A stretch of 62,059 bases of DNA, from assembly GCA_024640505.1 (NCBI GenBank), contig JAHEEV010000012.1:1-62059 (forward strand). Direction: 5' to 3'. The position numbers were made by a program, and so were the translations under genes. Under the pieces are notes generated by a model that was given only the letters and a program-made list of their open reading frames with translations, did not search any database and was not told where the DNA came from. Of this stretch, positions 1 through 8,731 are shown piece after piece. Source of the DNA: Halieaceae bacterium. GTDB taxonomy: Bacteria > Pseudomonadota > Gammaproteobacteria > Pseudomonadales > Halieaceae. Numbering within the stretch: position 1 is the stretch's first letter; each line of letters starts with the position of its first letter.

Positions 1-572
1 CCTGTGTCGGCAATGCGGCTGCGGCGGATGAGATTGCCGCCAGTGCAGAACGGACACGCGACGAGCTGGGGCCTATAACCATCCTGGTCAATAACGCGGG
101 CATTACCGGCTTCTGCCGGTTCCAGGAAATATCGGAAGAGATGCTCACCCGCATGCTGAAGATCAATGTCAACGGCCCTTTTCTGTGCAGCCAGGCTATC
201 ATTCCCGATATGCTCGCTGCCGGCTGGGGCCGAATCGTCAATATATCGTCCTCCTCCGCCCAGACCGGCGCTCCCGCGATGGCACACTACGCCGCATCAA
301 AGGGCGCCGTGATTGCGTTGACCAAAACCCTGGCGAGAGAATATGCCGACAAGGGAATCACCGTAAACAACATTCCCCCGGGCTTTGTCGACACACCCAT
401 GTTACGCGCGTCACCGGTAGATATTGATGCGGAGGCTGCTTCCGGCTCCCCAATGGGGCGAGCGGGAAAACCCGAAGACATTGCCGCGGCATGTTCTTAC
501 CTGGTATCCGAGGCCGCCGGATACGTGACCGGGCATACGCTCAGCGTCAACGGCGGCCGGGTCACAATTTAA
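1..572 (+). CDS. SDR-family oxidoreductase, 5' end cut by window edge
   Basis: The frame is open from base 3, so the start and the glycine-rich cofactor loop lie outside the window. What remains shows classical short-chain dehydrogenase/reductase features: an NNAG structural motif near base 90, a serine-rich stretch (ISSSS), the YxxxK catalytic pair in HYAASKGAV, and the C-terminal VTGHTLSVNGG segment. It would oxidise an alcohol or reduce a ketone with NAD(P)H in the cytoplasm; the substrate is unknown. Its closest relative in the window is the SDR at 52356-53105, which shares the GRIVNISSSS and GITVNNIPPG stretches. It is followed after 88 bases by a 2OG dioxygenase on the same strand. Confidence 0.9.
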   Translation, partial: CVGNAAAADEIAASAERTRDELGPITILVNNAGITGFCRFQEISEEMLTRMLKINVNGPFLCSQAIIPDMLAAGWGRIVNISSSSAQTGAPAMAHYAASKGAVIALTKTLAREYADKGITVNNIPPGFVDTPMLRASPVDIDAEAASGSPMGRAGKPEDIAAACSYLVSEAAGYVTGHTLSVNGGRVTI

Positions 573-660
573 TATCTGGCGAATGCATCGCAGAACCGAC
601 GACTCATCGCTGGGTGCGCGCTGCCGCCACAGAGAAACGTAATCGAACAGGAGAAGATCG

Positions 661-1485
661 ATGGCTTTGAAAAAAGAAGACATCAAACCGCGTATAGGCA
701 CCAGGATATTGTCAGGCAAAGATGAATTACTCAGCGGCGGAAACGCTGGTGAAATTCGCGACCTGCTCGAGCGCCGTGGCGTACTGGTCTTCCCGGAAAT
801 CAGTTTTACCGACGACGAACAGGTAGCTTTTACCAAAACACTCGGAAAGTTCGCTCCGGAATTGAGAGATGGCGAAGGCGAGAGTGTCCATAAAATAAGT
901 TTGGATAAATCGCAAACCGCCAGCGCCGAATACCTCAAGGGCTCCATGTACTGGCACATTGACGGCACGATGAACGATGTTCCAATTCTTGCCTCGATTC
1001 TTTCGGCCAAAGTGCTTTCACCCGAGGGGGGCGAGACGGAGTTCTGCAATACCTACGCAGCCTATGATGACCTGAAGGAAGAGGAGAAGCGGGCGTACGA
1101 GAAACTGAAAGTCCTTCACTCCGCCTGGGCTTCGCTGTTCTACTATGCCCCAGAGCCGCCTTACGCCATGCTGGAGCAGATGATGGCCATCGGCGACAAC
1201 GAATTACCGCTGATCTGGAAGCACAGATCCGGGCGCAAATCACTGGTACTGGGATGCACCGCTTATCAAGTGGTGGACATGAGTCCCAAAGAGAGCGCTG
1301 CGCTACTGGTAAAACTGCGCGAATGGGCCACTCAGCCCGACTTCGTCTATCGCCACGAATGGAATGTGGGCGATACCGTGATCTGGGACAATACGGGCAC
1401 CATGCACCGTGCAACGCCCTACGATCCGGCCTGCGGGCGCCTGATGCACAGGACTAAACTGGAGGGCGAAGAAACGTTTGCCTGA
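661..1485 (+). CDS. TauD/TfdA-family Fe(II)/2-oxoglutarate dioxygenase
   Basis: A 274-residue protein of the TauD/TfdA family, which hydroxylates substrates using Fe(II), O2 and 2-oxoglutarate. The metal triad is visible: H99 and D101 in YWHIDGT, and H249 in GTMHRATPY. R260 and R264 sit where the family binds the 2-oxoglutarate carboxylate. The ATG at 661 follows an AGGAGAAG ribosome site. Length is normal for the family. A paralogue lies at 17562-18398 with the same motifs and spacing. The substrate is unknown; in this setting hydroxylation of a ring or side-chain carbon is likelier than taurine use, because no sulfonate transport genes are nearby. Confidence 0.92.
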   Translation: MALKKEDIKPRIGTRILSGKDELLSGGNAGEIRDLLERRGVLVFPEISFTDDEQVAFTKTLGKFAPELRDGEGESVHKISLDKSQTASAEYLKGSMYWHIDGTMNDVPILASILSAKVLSPEGGETEFCNTYAAYDDLKEEEKRAYEKLKVLHSAWASLFYYAPEPPYAMLEQMMAIGDNELPLIWKHRSGRKSLVLGCTAYQVVDMSPKESAALLVKLREWATQPDFVYRHEWNVGDTVIWDNTGTMHRATPYDPACGRLMHRTKLEGEETFA

Positions 1486-1499
1486 ATAACGCCGGCCAG

Positions 1500-1521
1500 G
1501 GGCGGCACGGCGATGCCGCCC
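1500..1521. terminator. Hairpin between convergent genes
   Basis: Perfect 8-bp arms GGGCGGCA and TGCCGCCC enclose a 6-base loop in the 61-base gap between the convergent dioxygenase and phosphotransferase genes. Position suggests a bidirectional terminator, but no run of T follows on either strand, so it may be only a weak or Rho-aided one. Confidence 0.4.
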
Positions 1522-1546
1522 TGCCGTGCAAGATCGACGTTGTTTG

Positions 1547-2581
1547 TCACGCCCCCAGTTGCTGCAGCGCCTGACGACCGTCGAGATCAACAAAGGCCGA
1601 GGCAAAACGCCCGGCCAGTGCACTGGACACCTCCCGGGACTGGTAGCCATCGGTACCCAGCGTCGAAAGCCAGATGGTGAGTCCGTAACTGGTCGAAGCG
1701 CGGTACCACAGCCACGCTTCTTCTCTTGAAGGTCGCTGACTGCGGGGAACGTCCAGGGCGTCGCGATAGATCTCAAGTAAATCGGCTTCAGCCTCACGAC
1801 AATCAGCGGCAGTAAGGGCGCTGACCAGGAAGTAACCGACATCCTGGGACCAGTTACCCCGCCTCACCACCTGCCAGTCAAGAAACCCGACGTCATTATC
1901 GGGCAGCACATAGGTATTGCCGATGTGGGCGTCACCGTGCAACAGGGTGACGGGCTTCGTCGCGAGTTTTCCCACATAGCGCGCCCAGAGGTCGACGATC
2001 GCATCGCCCGTCAACGTCATGATTTCGGCGGGCAAATCTGCCCTGCCCCGCTCCAGCCCCCCGGGCACATGGTTTCTGAGGCCCACCTGCCAACCCCGGG
2101 TGGGTTTCCAGTTTTTTACCCAGCGCAAAGCGGGCCGGGTTCGACGACTGAACTCCCAGAATTCGCTGTGCAGCCTGGCCAGGCCGCGCAGGCCGTTGGC
2201 CACCTGGTCGACGGTCATGGGACGCGTGGCATCCCGCGGGTCCGCTCCCCGCTGCAGGAGGTCCTCCATCACCAGAAGGAAATCCAGCCGCAGGTAATCG
2301 ATCATGGATTTATAGACCAGCGGGTGATCCAGGGGCAGCGTGATACCCGAGGCGAACAACCGCGCCTCGTTGAACAGGTTGCCGTTGCGCAGGTGTACCA
2401 GGCGGTGGTTGGCGGCATGGGCCTTCAGGAAGACGCTGTCAGGGCCGGACCCTCTGGCGTAAGTCAGACCGAAACGCGCCCGCCGATTGGTGCCATCGTC
2501 GCGCGTGACCAGTTGCACGTCCGACACGCGGGCCCCCGGGTGCCGGCGCGAGATGGCCGCAGCCATCCAGTCCGGTGTCAC
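1547..2581 (-). CDS. Aminoglycoside-phosphotransferase-fold (APH-like) protein
   Basis: 344 residues with the protein-kinase-like fold of the APH/ecdysteroid-kinase group. The catalytic loop reads LLHGDAHIGN (D217, N222) and the metal-binding motif is FLDW (D235). FLKAH at about 51-55 may supply the nucleotide-binding lysine. Such proteins occur beside acyl-CoA dehydrogenases and degradation genes in proteobacteria and actinobacteria, where their substrate is unknown; drug resistance is not implied. The start is GTG at 2581, as no ATG lies upstream in frame. It is the last gene of a leftward block, 90 bases after the esterase gene. A second, divergent member is at 37179-38471. Confidence 0.85.
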   Translation of the reverse strand: MTPDWMAAAISRRHPGARVSDVQLVTRDDGTNRRARFGLTYARGSGPDSVFLKAHAANHRLVHLRNGNLFNEARLFASGITLPLDHPLVYKSMIDYLRLDFLLVMEDLLQRGADPRDATRPMTVDQVANGLRGLARLHSEFWEFSRRTRPALRWVKNWKPTRGWQVGLRNHVPGGLERGRADLPAEIMTLTGDAIVDLWARYVGKLATKPVTLLHGDAHIGNTYVLPDNDVGFLDWQVVRRGNWSQDVGYFLVSALTAADCREAEADLLEIYRDALDVPRSQRPSREEAWLWYRASTSYGLTIWLSTLGTDGYQSREVSSALAGRFASAFVDLDGRQALQQLGA

Positions 2582-2671
2582 CGCCTCCCACTGCAGCGGG
2601 ATACGCGAGGGTTTCAGTGATTTTCCAGGGGAGATATCAGTAGCCCGCTGGTTGCCAAATGGCCATGGCAG

Positions 2672-3760
2672 TCACCGCAGGTTCCGCTCGAAGAAGTCGA
2701 TGATCGCCGCGTAGGCATCCCTGGATTCAGGAAGGTGTGGCATGTACAGATAGCAGTGCCCCATACCCTCGGCCACGATCAGGGTTGAGCGCACGCCGGC
2801 CTTTATCAATTGCGAATTGGTGTAGATCGCCGGACTCATGTCCATGGCACGTGTCCCCGTAATGATCAGGGTCGGCGGGAAACTCTCGAGCACATCGAGG
2901 TGGTGCGCGGGCGAGATGATGGGGTCTTTCATATCCTTGCCGGCAAAATAGCCGCGGGTCATATCCAGGTCCGGCTCACCCGGCTTCGACGGCGGCGGGA
3001 ATGAGCCGTCGATATAGGCGGCCAGGTAGGCAGAATCGCCGCTGCGCATGCGCGTTCCGCCGGCGCCGAATATGCCGATGGCACCCGGCTGCGGCAGGTC
3101 GTGATGGGTCAGCCAGGAAGCGGCCTGGGCTGTCAACGCCCCTCCCGCAGAACAGCCATAGATACCGATACGACTCGCGTCACGGCCTTTCAGCAGTTCG
3201 CGGTAGACCGCAGCGACATCTTCCACAGCCGCCGGGTGTGTCGCCTCGGGCGCCATCCGGTAATTGACCGAGACAACCTTGTACCCGCCCAGTGCCGCAA
3301 CGGGCGCCGACTCGAGCAGGGAGCAGGAGTCCCAGCAGACCGAAAAAGCACCGCCGTGAAGATTGATGAGAACACGATCGGCATCGAAATCCGTGTCCCG
3401 GGGTGTAACGATACGTACAGGCACACCGCCAAGCGTCTCTTCGGCTACATCCACCGGAAACGATTCCAGCATCATCGCGACCTGCGGCGCCAGCCGTGCC
3501 GCGAGTCCCCTGCGCGACCTGGCTATGTCGGGTTCCATTGCCGGCCGCTCGTGCGGCATTTTTGCGCGCAGCTTCTGGAATTCCCTGGCCTCCGGGCTCA
3601 TCAGCGCCGAGGGCGGCAGCTCAAAGGCAGGTACATGGACCGTACCCTGCTCGTCGAATACCGGCCCGGACAATGCCTTGCCGGCTCCGAATCCGTTAGC
3701 CGCGACAACGTACGAGGTCATCAGGGTCACAATCCAGCGCGCTACTCCATGCATATTCAC
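2672..3760 (-). CDS. HSL-type alpha/beta-hydrolase (esterase), probably exported
   Basis: 362 residues. The hormone-sensitive-lipase oxyanion motif HGGA is at 135-138, the nucleophile S204 in GCSAGG, and the likely acid and base are D307 (RAMDMS) and H335 (EGMGHCY). Residues 1-28 form a weak signal-like segment with a hydrophobic stretch (WIVTLMTSYVVAANGFG), so export to the periplasm is possible. It should hydrolyse carboxyl esters of small or medium acyl groups. In this context it could open an ester made by one of the Baeyer-Villiger enzymes or remove an acyl group from the substrate. It lies between the sulfotransferase and phosphotransferase genes in the same direction. Confidence 0.87.
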   Translation of the reverse strand: MNMHGVARWIVTLMTSYVVAANGFGAGKALSGPVFDEQGTVHVPAFELPPSALMSPEAREFQKLRAKMPHERPAMEPDIARSRRGLAARLAPQVAMMLESFPVDVAEETLGGVPVRIVTPRDTDFDADRVLINLHGGAFSVCWDSCSLLESAPVAALGGYKVVSVNYRMAPEATHPAAVEDVAAVYRELLKGRDASRIGIYGCSAGGALTAQAASWLTHHDLPQPGAIGIFGAGGTRMRSGDSAYLAAYIDGSFPPPSKPGEPDLDMTRGYFAGKDMKDPIISPAHHLDVLESFPPTLIITGTRAMDMSPAIYTNSQLIKAGVRSTLIVAEGMGHCYLYMPHLPESRDAYAAIIDFFERNLR

Positions 3761-3883
3761 CTACTCCTCGAAATCAATACGTTGACTCAGGCAGCCCCGC
3801 GCTCGCCAACCTGTTCGATGCCAGAATAGCCGCTCCGGAATGCTGACAAGCGCAAACGGGACCGTCGTTCATCCTGCTGACGC

Positions 3884-5029
3884 TTACGCCTCGTCTGCAG
3901 TCGCGACCGGATGAACCTTCAGGTAGTCAGCGAAATAAGGCTCCAGTTCTTTTTTACTGAAGCCCCACTCGCTGAGCGAGTAGGTATGCTTGCCAAAACG
4001 ATTCTGGGGATTTTCCACCAGCCACTGCCTCATACCCGTTTCCGCCACCCCGGTCCAATCATCACCCAGCCAGGCGTACACTTTTTTCATCTCGCCCACG
4101 GGATCAGACATCATATCGTCATAGTAGAGATGATAGATATCGCCAGGCCGCTCTTTTGCCATTTCCAGTGGCCGCCGGAGATGCAGCGACAGTTGTAAAG
4201 GCCATTTGCACCGCATGTAGTCGATATCCATCTCCCTGTTGAAAATCAGCCGTGACTGCCCCCGCATGCTGAAGGAACTGGCAAAGGCGGCGTAGGGGTC
4301 GCGATGGGTCCAGATGACCCTGGCATCGGGGAACACTCTGAACAGCCAGGGAATAAATACGGAGTCGGAGGGCATTTTCAGCACCCAGCGCCCGGGATTG
4401 GTCGACTGCAGTATCTGCAATACCCGTTTGCGGTGTTCGAAGGCGGACGCCATGTCACAGTCGAGTAGCCAGTCGGCATAGACCGGAACGGTGGATAAGG
4501 CGGCGTACATCATGGACCGGAAATCCTGGGCCAGCAGATGAACGCATTCAGTGGGCCCGTCCGCCGCCTCAAAATGCGTCGCAAACATACCGGGATTATT
4601 TTTGAGCAGTTCCTCGTCCGCGACCTTTTCTGCGAGACACCGTTGATCGGTGCGCGTCATGCCCGCAGCGGCAGGCGGCGCAACATTGTAAGCTTCCCAG
4701 CGCAGCAGTGATCGGTTGGCCGGGTCGGTATCCATGAGATAGCTTGTCATGGTCGTACCGGTCCGGACCATGCCCAGAATGAACACCGGTCGTTCCACCG
4801 GGGTCTCGATAACGTCGGGATTATTGCGAATGTAGTCATCCACCTGCATCCGCGTGGCCAGCGCACTGACATAACGGCGCTTCATGATGCCGCGCCCCCG
4901 CTCGGTGAGCACGTCGGCTTTGGCATGATCACGCAACAGAATTTCAAGGCCCTCCTGCCATGTGTCCCTGTCAGGATCGGGAAGACCCGTGGCTTCGCGA
5001 GCGGTGTTTACGATTTCATCGAAATTCAT
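3884..5029 (-). CDS. PAPS-dependent sulfotransferase-family protein
   Basis: 381 residues. A P-loop-like 5'-phosphosulfate-binding segment, FILGMVRTGTT, lies at 83-93, and a 3'-phosphate-binding region, RVIWTHRDPYAAFASS, lies in the middle of the protein. Both are hallmarks of the sulfotransferase superfamily, which moves sulfate from PAPS to a hydroxyl or amine. Its job here is unclear: it could conjugate a hydroxylated intermediate, or the fold could be used for something else. It lies 21 bases downstream of the alcohol dehydrogenase gene on the same strand, so the two are probably co-transcribed. Confidence 0.85.
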   Translation of the reverse strand: MNFDEIVNTAREATGLPDPDRDTWQEGLEILLRDHAKADVLTERGRGIMKRRYVSALATRMQVDDYIRNNPDVIETPVERPVFILGMVRTGTTMTSYLMDTDPANRSLLRWEAYNVAPPAAAGMTRTDQRCLAEKVADEELLKNNPGMFATHFEAADGPTECVHLLAQDFRSMMYAALSTVPVYADWLLDCDMASAFEHRKRVLQILQSTNPGRWVLKMPSDSVFIPWLFRVFPDARVIWTHRDPYAAFASSFSMRGQSRLIFNREMDIDYMRCKWPLQLSLHLRRPLEMAKERPGDIYHLYYDDMMSDPVGEMKKVYAWLGDDWTGVAETGMRQWLVENPQNRFGKHTYSLSEWGFSKKELEPYFADYLKVHPVATADEA

Positions 5030-5050
5030 GGGAGTTCCCCGGTCGAACGT

Positions 5051-6058
5051 TCACCCGAATTGCAGTACGACTTTCGCCGACCGCTCAGGATCGTCGGCGA
5101 CTTCAAACGCCTCCAGGAATCGCTCGAACGGAAAGCGGTGGCTGATCAGTTTCTCGGGGTCGATGGCCCCGGTGGCTATTTTCTCCATGACCTCGGGGAA
5201 CTCACAGGGGTATCCCTGTGACCCGATGAGGCTGATCTCCTTGCTCATGATCCGGGTGCCATCGAGCATGAGGGGCTCCCTGTGTACGGCGAGGGTTATA
5301 ATGCGGCAGCCCTTGTTGCAGAACCGGGCAATATCGGCGAGCAGTCCCGCCGCACCGCTTGCCTCGAAGTAGATATCTGTTCTGGGGTGGGGAATGCCCC
5401 AGATCTCTCCATGACCTCGCAGTTCGCCCAGCACCTCCTCAGGAGCATTCTCCCGCGGGTCAAACGCCGCCCGGGCGCCTACCGCCAGTGCCCGTTCTCT
5501 GCGCGATGCAGAGAGGTCGAAAACGACAATATCATCGATACCCCGCTCTACCAGTGTCATGATGATACCGAGGCCAATGGGACCGGCCCCGAACAGCGTC
5601 ACACCCTCTCCCGGCTCCGGATCGGCCCGGTTAACGGCATGAGCGCCTACGGAAATCGGCTCGACGAGGGCGGCGTGCTCGTAACTGACATTATCGGGCA
5701 CGCGGCACAACGACTGGATATGGTCATCGACCCCGCGCAAGACCACGTAATGGCTGAATCCGCCGCACTCGCCACCGCGGCCCATATCCGCGGGACTGTT
5801 GTTGGAGTTGTAGGCAACCCGCTCACCTGTTCTGAACCGGGTGACGCGTGAACCGATCTCGACCACCTCTCCGGCAAATTCGTGACCCAGGGGCATGGGT
5901 TTATCCGGATACCGCGGTCCCATGTGTCTGAAATGCAGATCCGTGCCACAGATGCCCGCTGCTTCGACCTTGACCACCATATCGCCGGGGCCCGCCTCGG
6001 GCCGGGGTGCTTCTTCCAGGCGCAAATCGCCCGAGCCATGCAAAACCGCTACTTTCAT
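5051..6058 (-). CDS. Zinc-type medium-chain alcohol dehydrogenase without a structural zinc site
   Basis: 335 residues of the MDR superfamily. The GroES-like domain carries catalytic zinc ligands C37 (GICGTD), H59 and E60 (GHE) and the VEP segment at 132-134; the Rossmann motif GAGPIG is at 157-162. The acidic residue in VVFDLS after the second strand suggests NAD rather than NADP. The lobe that normally holds four structural-zinc cysteines (about 85-110) has only C98, so that zinc is absent. The closest well-known types are threonine, sorbitol or idonate dehydrogenases; the actual alcohol is unknown. It heads a leftward block with sulfotransferase, esterase and phosphotransferase genes. Confidence 0.88.
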   Translation of the reverse strand: MKVAVLHGSGDLRLEEAPRPEAGPGDMVVKVEAAGICGTDLHFRHMGPRYPDKPMPLGHEFAGEVVEIGSRVTRFRTGERVAYNSNNSPADMGRGGECGGFSHYVVLRGVDDHIQSLCRVPDNVSYEHAALVEPISVGAHAVNRADPEPGEGVTLFGAGPIGLGIIMTLVERGIDDIVVFDLSASRRERALAVGARAAFDPRENAPEEVLGELRGHGEIWGIPHPRTDIYFEASGAAGLLADIARFCNKGCRIITLAVHREPLMLDGTRIMSKEISLIGSQGYPCEFPEVMEKIATGAIDPEKLISHRFPFERFLEAFEVADDPERSAKVVLQFG

Positions 6059-6175
6059 CTGCGCTTATCCTCACCGGGACATTCGGGCCCGGTCGACCAG
6101 AGGCCCGCTTCAAGGGTTTTTATAGACCAGATGGCACGATCTGTCCTGCGTCCTCCCGCGCACATCCGGGGCTTT

Positions 6176-7033
6176 TCAGGTCTCACCACAGAGCTGTCTC
6201 GAGAGCGTCTGCGCCGCTGACACCAGCGCTTGCTGCAGGGCGGGAAGCCCCACGCGTTGCAGGGTGCCTCCAATACCGAGGGCGACCAGTGCGTGGCTCA
6301 GCTGGCCGCGTGTTTTCCAGACGGGAACGGCAACCACCGTAACGCCCGCTATATAGTTGCCGGCGTCCACCGCGAAGCCCTGCTCTCTCGTTTGGCGAAC
6401 CTGTGCAAGCCACTCGTCGTAGGTTGGCGGATCGTCCCACCGCAACGCGCTGAACCGGGACGCCAGTTCGTCTTCGGGATAATTCCCGAACGCCGCTATA
6501 CACCGCCCGGTTGCACTGATCAGGGCCGGGAACCGGCTACCGATCTGCGCGCTGAGCTGGAAATTGTTTCCCGACTGGGAAGCTGCGACGACAATGATGT
6601 GGTCGAGGCCCACAATGTGCACCCCCATAGTCGTGAGATCGAAAGAGTGGCTGATGCGATCGAGGGCGGGCTGGGCTATATCGGTGAACTGGTTACGCCG
6701 CAGCCAGTGCCGCGCCAGGGTAAGGACGCCCGCCTCCAGAGAGTACCTTTTGGTCTCGGGCTCGAAGGCGACAAACTCTTCGGCGACCAGCGCTCTGAGG
6801 GTATACAGGCAGGTACTGGGCACCAGGCCCAACTCCCGCGCAATGGACTGCAGGCCCAGGGGCGTGTCACTTTTACCCAGTAAGCGCAGGATAGCCGCCG
6901 CACGTGCTATCGCGGGGGACTTGCTCTCTTTCACGGCCTTGGCGAGCTCCCGGTCCCGTGCCGGAGTGTGTTTCGACTGATCTGCCATCGCATTGTCCTC
7001 TGGAAGAGCGAACTGCGCGTCTGCGCCAGTCAT
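6176..7033 (-). CDS. IclR-family transcriptional regulator
   Basis: 285 residues. The N-terminal winged helix-turn-helix spans about 41-102 (SIARELGLVPSTCLYTLRAL is the core), and the remainder is the IclR effector-binding domain with a glycine- and cysteine-containing pocket region near 185-200 (ISATGRCIAAFG). IclR proteins repress or activate catabolic operons in response to a small acid or its relatives. It is divergent from the CoA ligase at 7148 with 114 AT-rich bases between, so it probably controls that operon and perhaps the alcohol dehydrogenase block downstream of itself. M16 (base 6988) is an alternative start. Confidence 0.92.
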   Translation of the reverse strand: MTGADAQFALPEDNAMADQSKHTPARDRELAKAVKESKSPAIARAAAILRLLGKSDTPLGLQSIARELGLVPSTCLYTLRALVAEEFVAFEPETKRYSLEAGVLTLARHWLRRNQFTDIAQPALDRISHSFDLTTMGVHIVGLDHIIVVAASQSGNNFQLSAQIGSRFPALISATGRCIAAFGNYPEDELASRFSALRWDDPPTYDEWLAQVRQTREQGFAVDAGNYIAGVTVVAVPVWKTRGQLSHALVALGIGGTLQRVGLPALQQALVSAAQTLSRQLCGET

Positions 7034-7147
7034 TCAATATATAAAATTCTATTCTATATTTACAATGTTTTATTTCTTTGACATGATTGCGATCCATCGA
7101 ATGGCGGCAAGCAGACAACCGTCTTCGCAGCGAACGCGAGTTGAACA
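7034..7147. promoter_or_regulatory. Divergent promoter region between IclR regulator and CoA-ligase operon
   Basis: This gap is strikingly AT-rich at 7035-7080 compared with its surroundings. A perfect TTGACA (-35-like) is at 7078-7083 on the plus strand, but the hexamer 17 bases on is a poor -10, as expected for an activator-dependent promoter. Tandem ATTCT repeats at 7046-7055 could be part of the IclR site. Assignment is by position and composition only. Confidence 0.45.
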
Positions 7148-8713
7148 ATGACAAAGCTCACAGACTATTCGTCCTATGCAGACGCCCAGGCTCACGCCAA
7201 TTCGGCGGCCCTGTGGGAGCTGTTTGACGGCGATCGGGAATACTTCAATATCGCACACGAGTGTATGAGCCGGCACGCGGATGGTTCAGGGCGTACCGCG
7301 GTGCGTATCGCCCATGCCGACGGCGCTGATGAAATTCTCAGTTTCGACGAAATCGCCGCGAGATCGGCGCAATTTGCCCACTGGCTGGTCGAGATCGGTA
7401 TCAAGCCGGGTGACCGAATAGCCTTCATGCTCGAGCCCTCCCTGCCTTTTTACACCAGTTTGTTCGGCGCGATGATGATGGGCGCAATCAGTGTGCCCCT
7501 GTTTACGCTGTTTGGTCTGGACGGACTGCGCTTGAGAGTCGATGACTGTACGCCCAGTCTGTTGGTTACCAACGACGAGAAAGCGGATACGGCCCTTCAG
7601 GTAGAAGGCCTGCGCGTCGTTGTCGCCAACGACGACATGCTCGAGGAAATCAGCAAGTACCCGACCCGCTTTGAAACCCGGACCAAAGCCGGCGATATGG
7701 CGGTGTTCCAGTACACCTCCGGGACCACCCGGGAGTTGCCCGCTGCGGTCAAACACACGCACAGGTCCCTGGTTACCCTAATGTTTGCCGCCTTGTATGG
7801 CACGGGCATTCGCCCCGGCGATGAATTCTTCTGCCCCTCATCGCCCGCCTGGGGCCACGGTCTCTGGCATGGCACACTGGCACCCCTGGGAATGGGCGTG
7901 ACCACCGGCACGTTTGCCGGCCGCTTTGACGCCACGCGCCTGATGAAAGCGCTGCAGGACTACAACATCACCAATATGTCTGCGGCCGCAACCCACTACC
8001 GCATGATGAGAAATTCCGGCGACGCGGGAAAATTCAGGTTCTCCATCAAAAAGCTGTCATTTACCGGCGAACCCTGTGACCCCGCCACACTCGACTTTAT
8101 CGATGAGACGTTCCATGTGCCCGCCTGCAGTATGTATGGCACCACCGAAATCGGCGTTGTGCTGGTAAATTTCCCCGGCGCCGAGGATTACGTGGTCAAG
8201 CCGGGATCTCTGGGCAAGCCTATACCCGGCCTGAAGCTGGAAGTGCACAGGCCCGATGGAACCCCCACCGAGCCGGATGAAGTCGGTGAGTTGATGCTGT
8301 GGAAGCGCGACCACTGGGAATCTACCAAGGATCTGGCCCGGGTTGATGCCGAGGGTTATATGTACCACTGCGGTCGCGCCGATGACGTGATCATCTCTGC
8401 CGGCTGGACCATGAGCGCGGTGGAAATAGAAAACACCATGCTCAAGCACGAAGACGTCAAGGAGGTGGCCATCATCGGTGTGCCTGACGAGACGCGCGGC
8501 CAGATCGTCAAGGGATTTGTCGTTACCGACCGCCCGGCCAGTGATGACTTTGTCAAGGAATTACAGAATTTCACGCGGGAACGCCTGGCACAGCACGAGT
8601 TCCCGCGCCTTATCGAATTTGTGAGTGAGCTTCCCAAGACGCCTGCCGGCAAGGTTCACCGCAAGGTCCTGCGCGACCGTGAAGCCGCTGCTGCGGCTGC
8701 CGCCGGCAACTGA
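7148..8713 (+). CDS. AMP-forming acyl-CoA synthetase (ANL superfamily)
   Basis: 521 residues that should activate a carboxylic acid to its CoA thioester through an acyl-adenylate. The phosphate-binding loop is unusual: YTSGTTRELPAAVKHTH at 189-205 instead of the common TSGTTGxPKG, though the initial TSGTT and a downstream lysine and histidine remain. MYGTTE supplies the adenine-site motif, GRADDVI the hinge region, and PAGKVHRK near the end contains the catalytic lysine (K502). An alanine-rich tail follows. It is first in a rightward operon with hydratase, CoA-transferase and SDR genes. The acid is unknown; an aryl, cyclic or branched acid is as possible as a fatty acid. Confidence 0.9.
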   Translation: MTKLTDYSSYADAQAHANSAALWELFDGDREYFNIAHECMSRHADGSGRTAVRIAHADGADEILSFDEIAARSAQFAHWLVEIGIKPGDRIAFMLEPSLPFYTSLFGAMMMGAISVPLFTLFGLDGLRLRVDDCTPSLLVTNDEKADTALQVEGLRVVVANDDMLEEISKYPTRFETRTKAGDMAVFQYTSGTTRELPAAVKHTHRSLVTLMFAALYGTGIRPGDEFFCPSSPAWGHGLWHGTLAPLGMGVTTGTFAGRFDATRLMKALQDYNITNMSAAATHYRMMRNSGDAGKFRFSIKKLSFTGEPCDPATLDFIDETFHVPACSMYGTTEIGVVLVNFPGAEDYVVKPGSLGKPIPGLKLEVHRPDGTPTEPDEVGELMLWKRDHWESTKDLARVDAEGYMYHCGRADDVIISAGWTMSAVEIENTMLKHEDVKEVAIIGVPDETRGQIVKGFVVTDRPASDDFVKELQNFTRERLAQHEFPRLIEFVSELPKTPAGKVHRKVLRDREAAAAAAAGN

Positions 8714-8731
8714 AACCTCAGGAGAGAGTCA

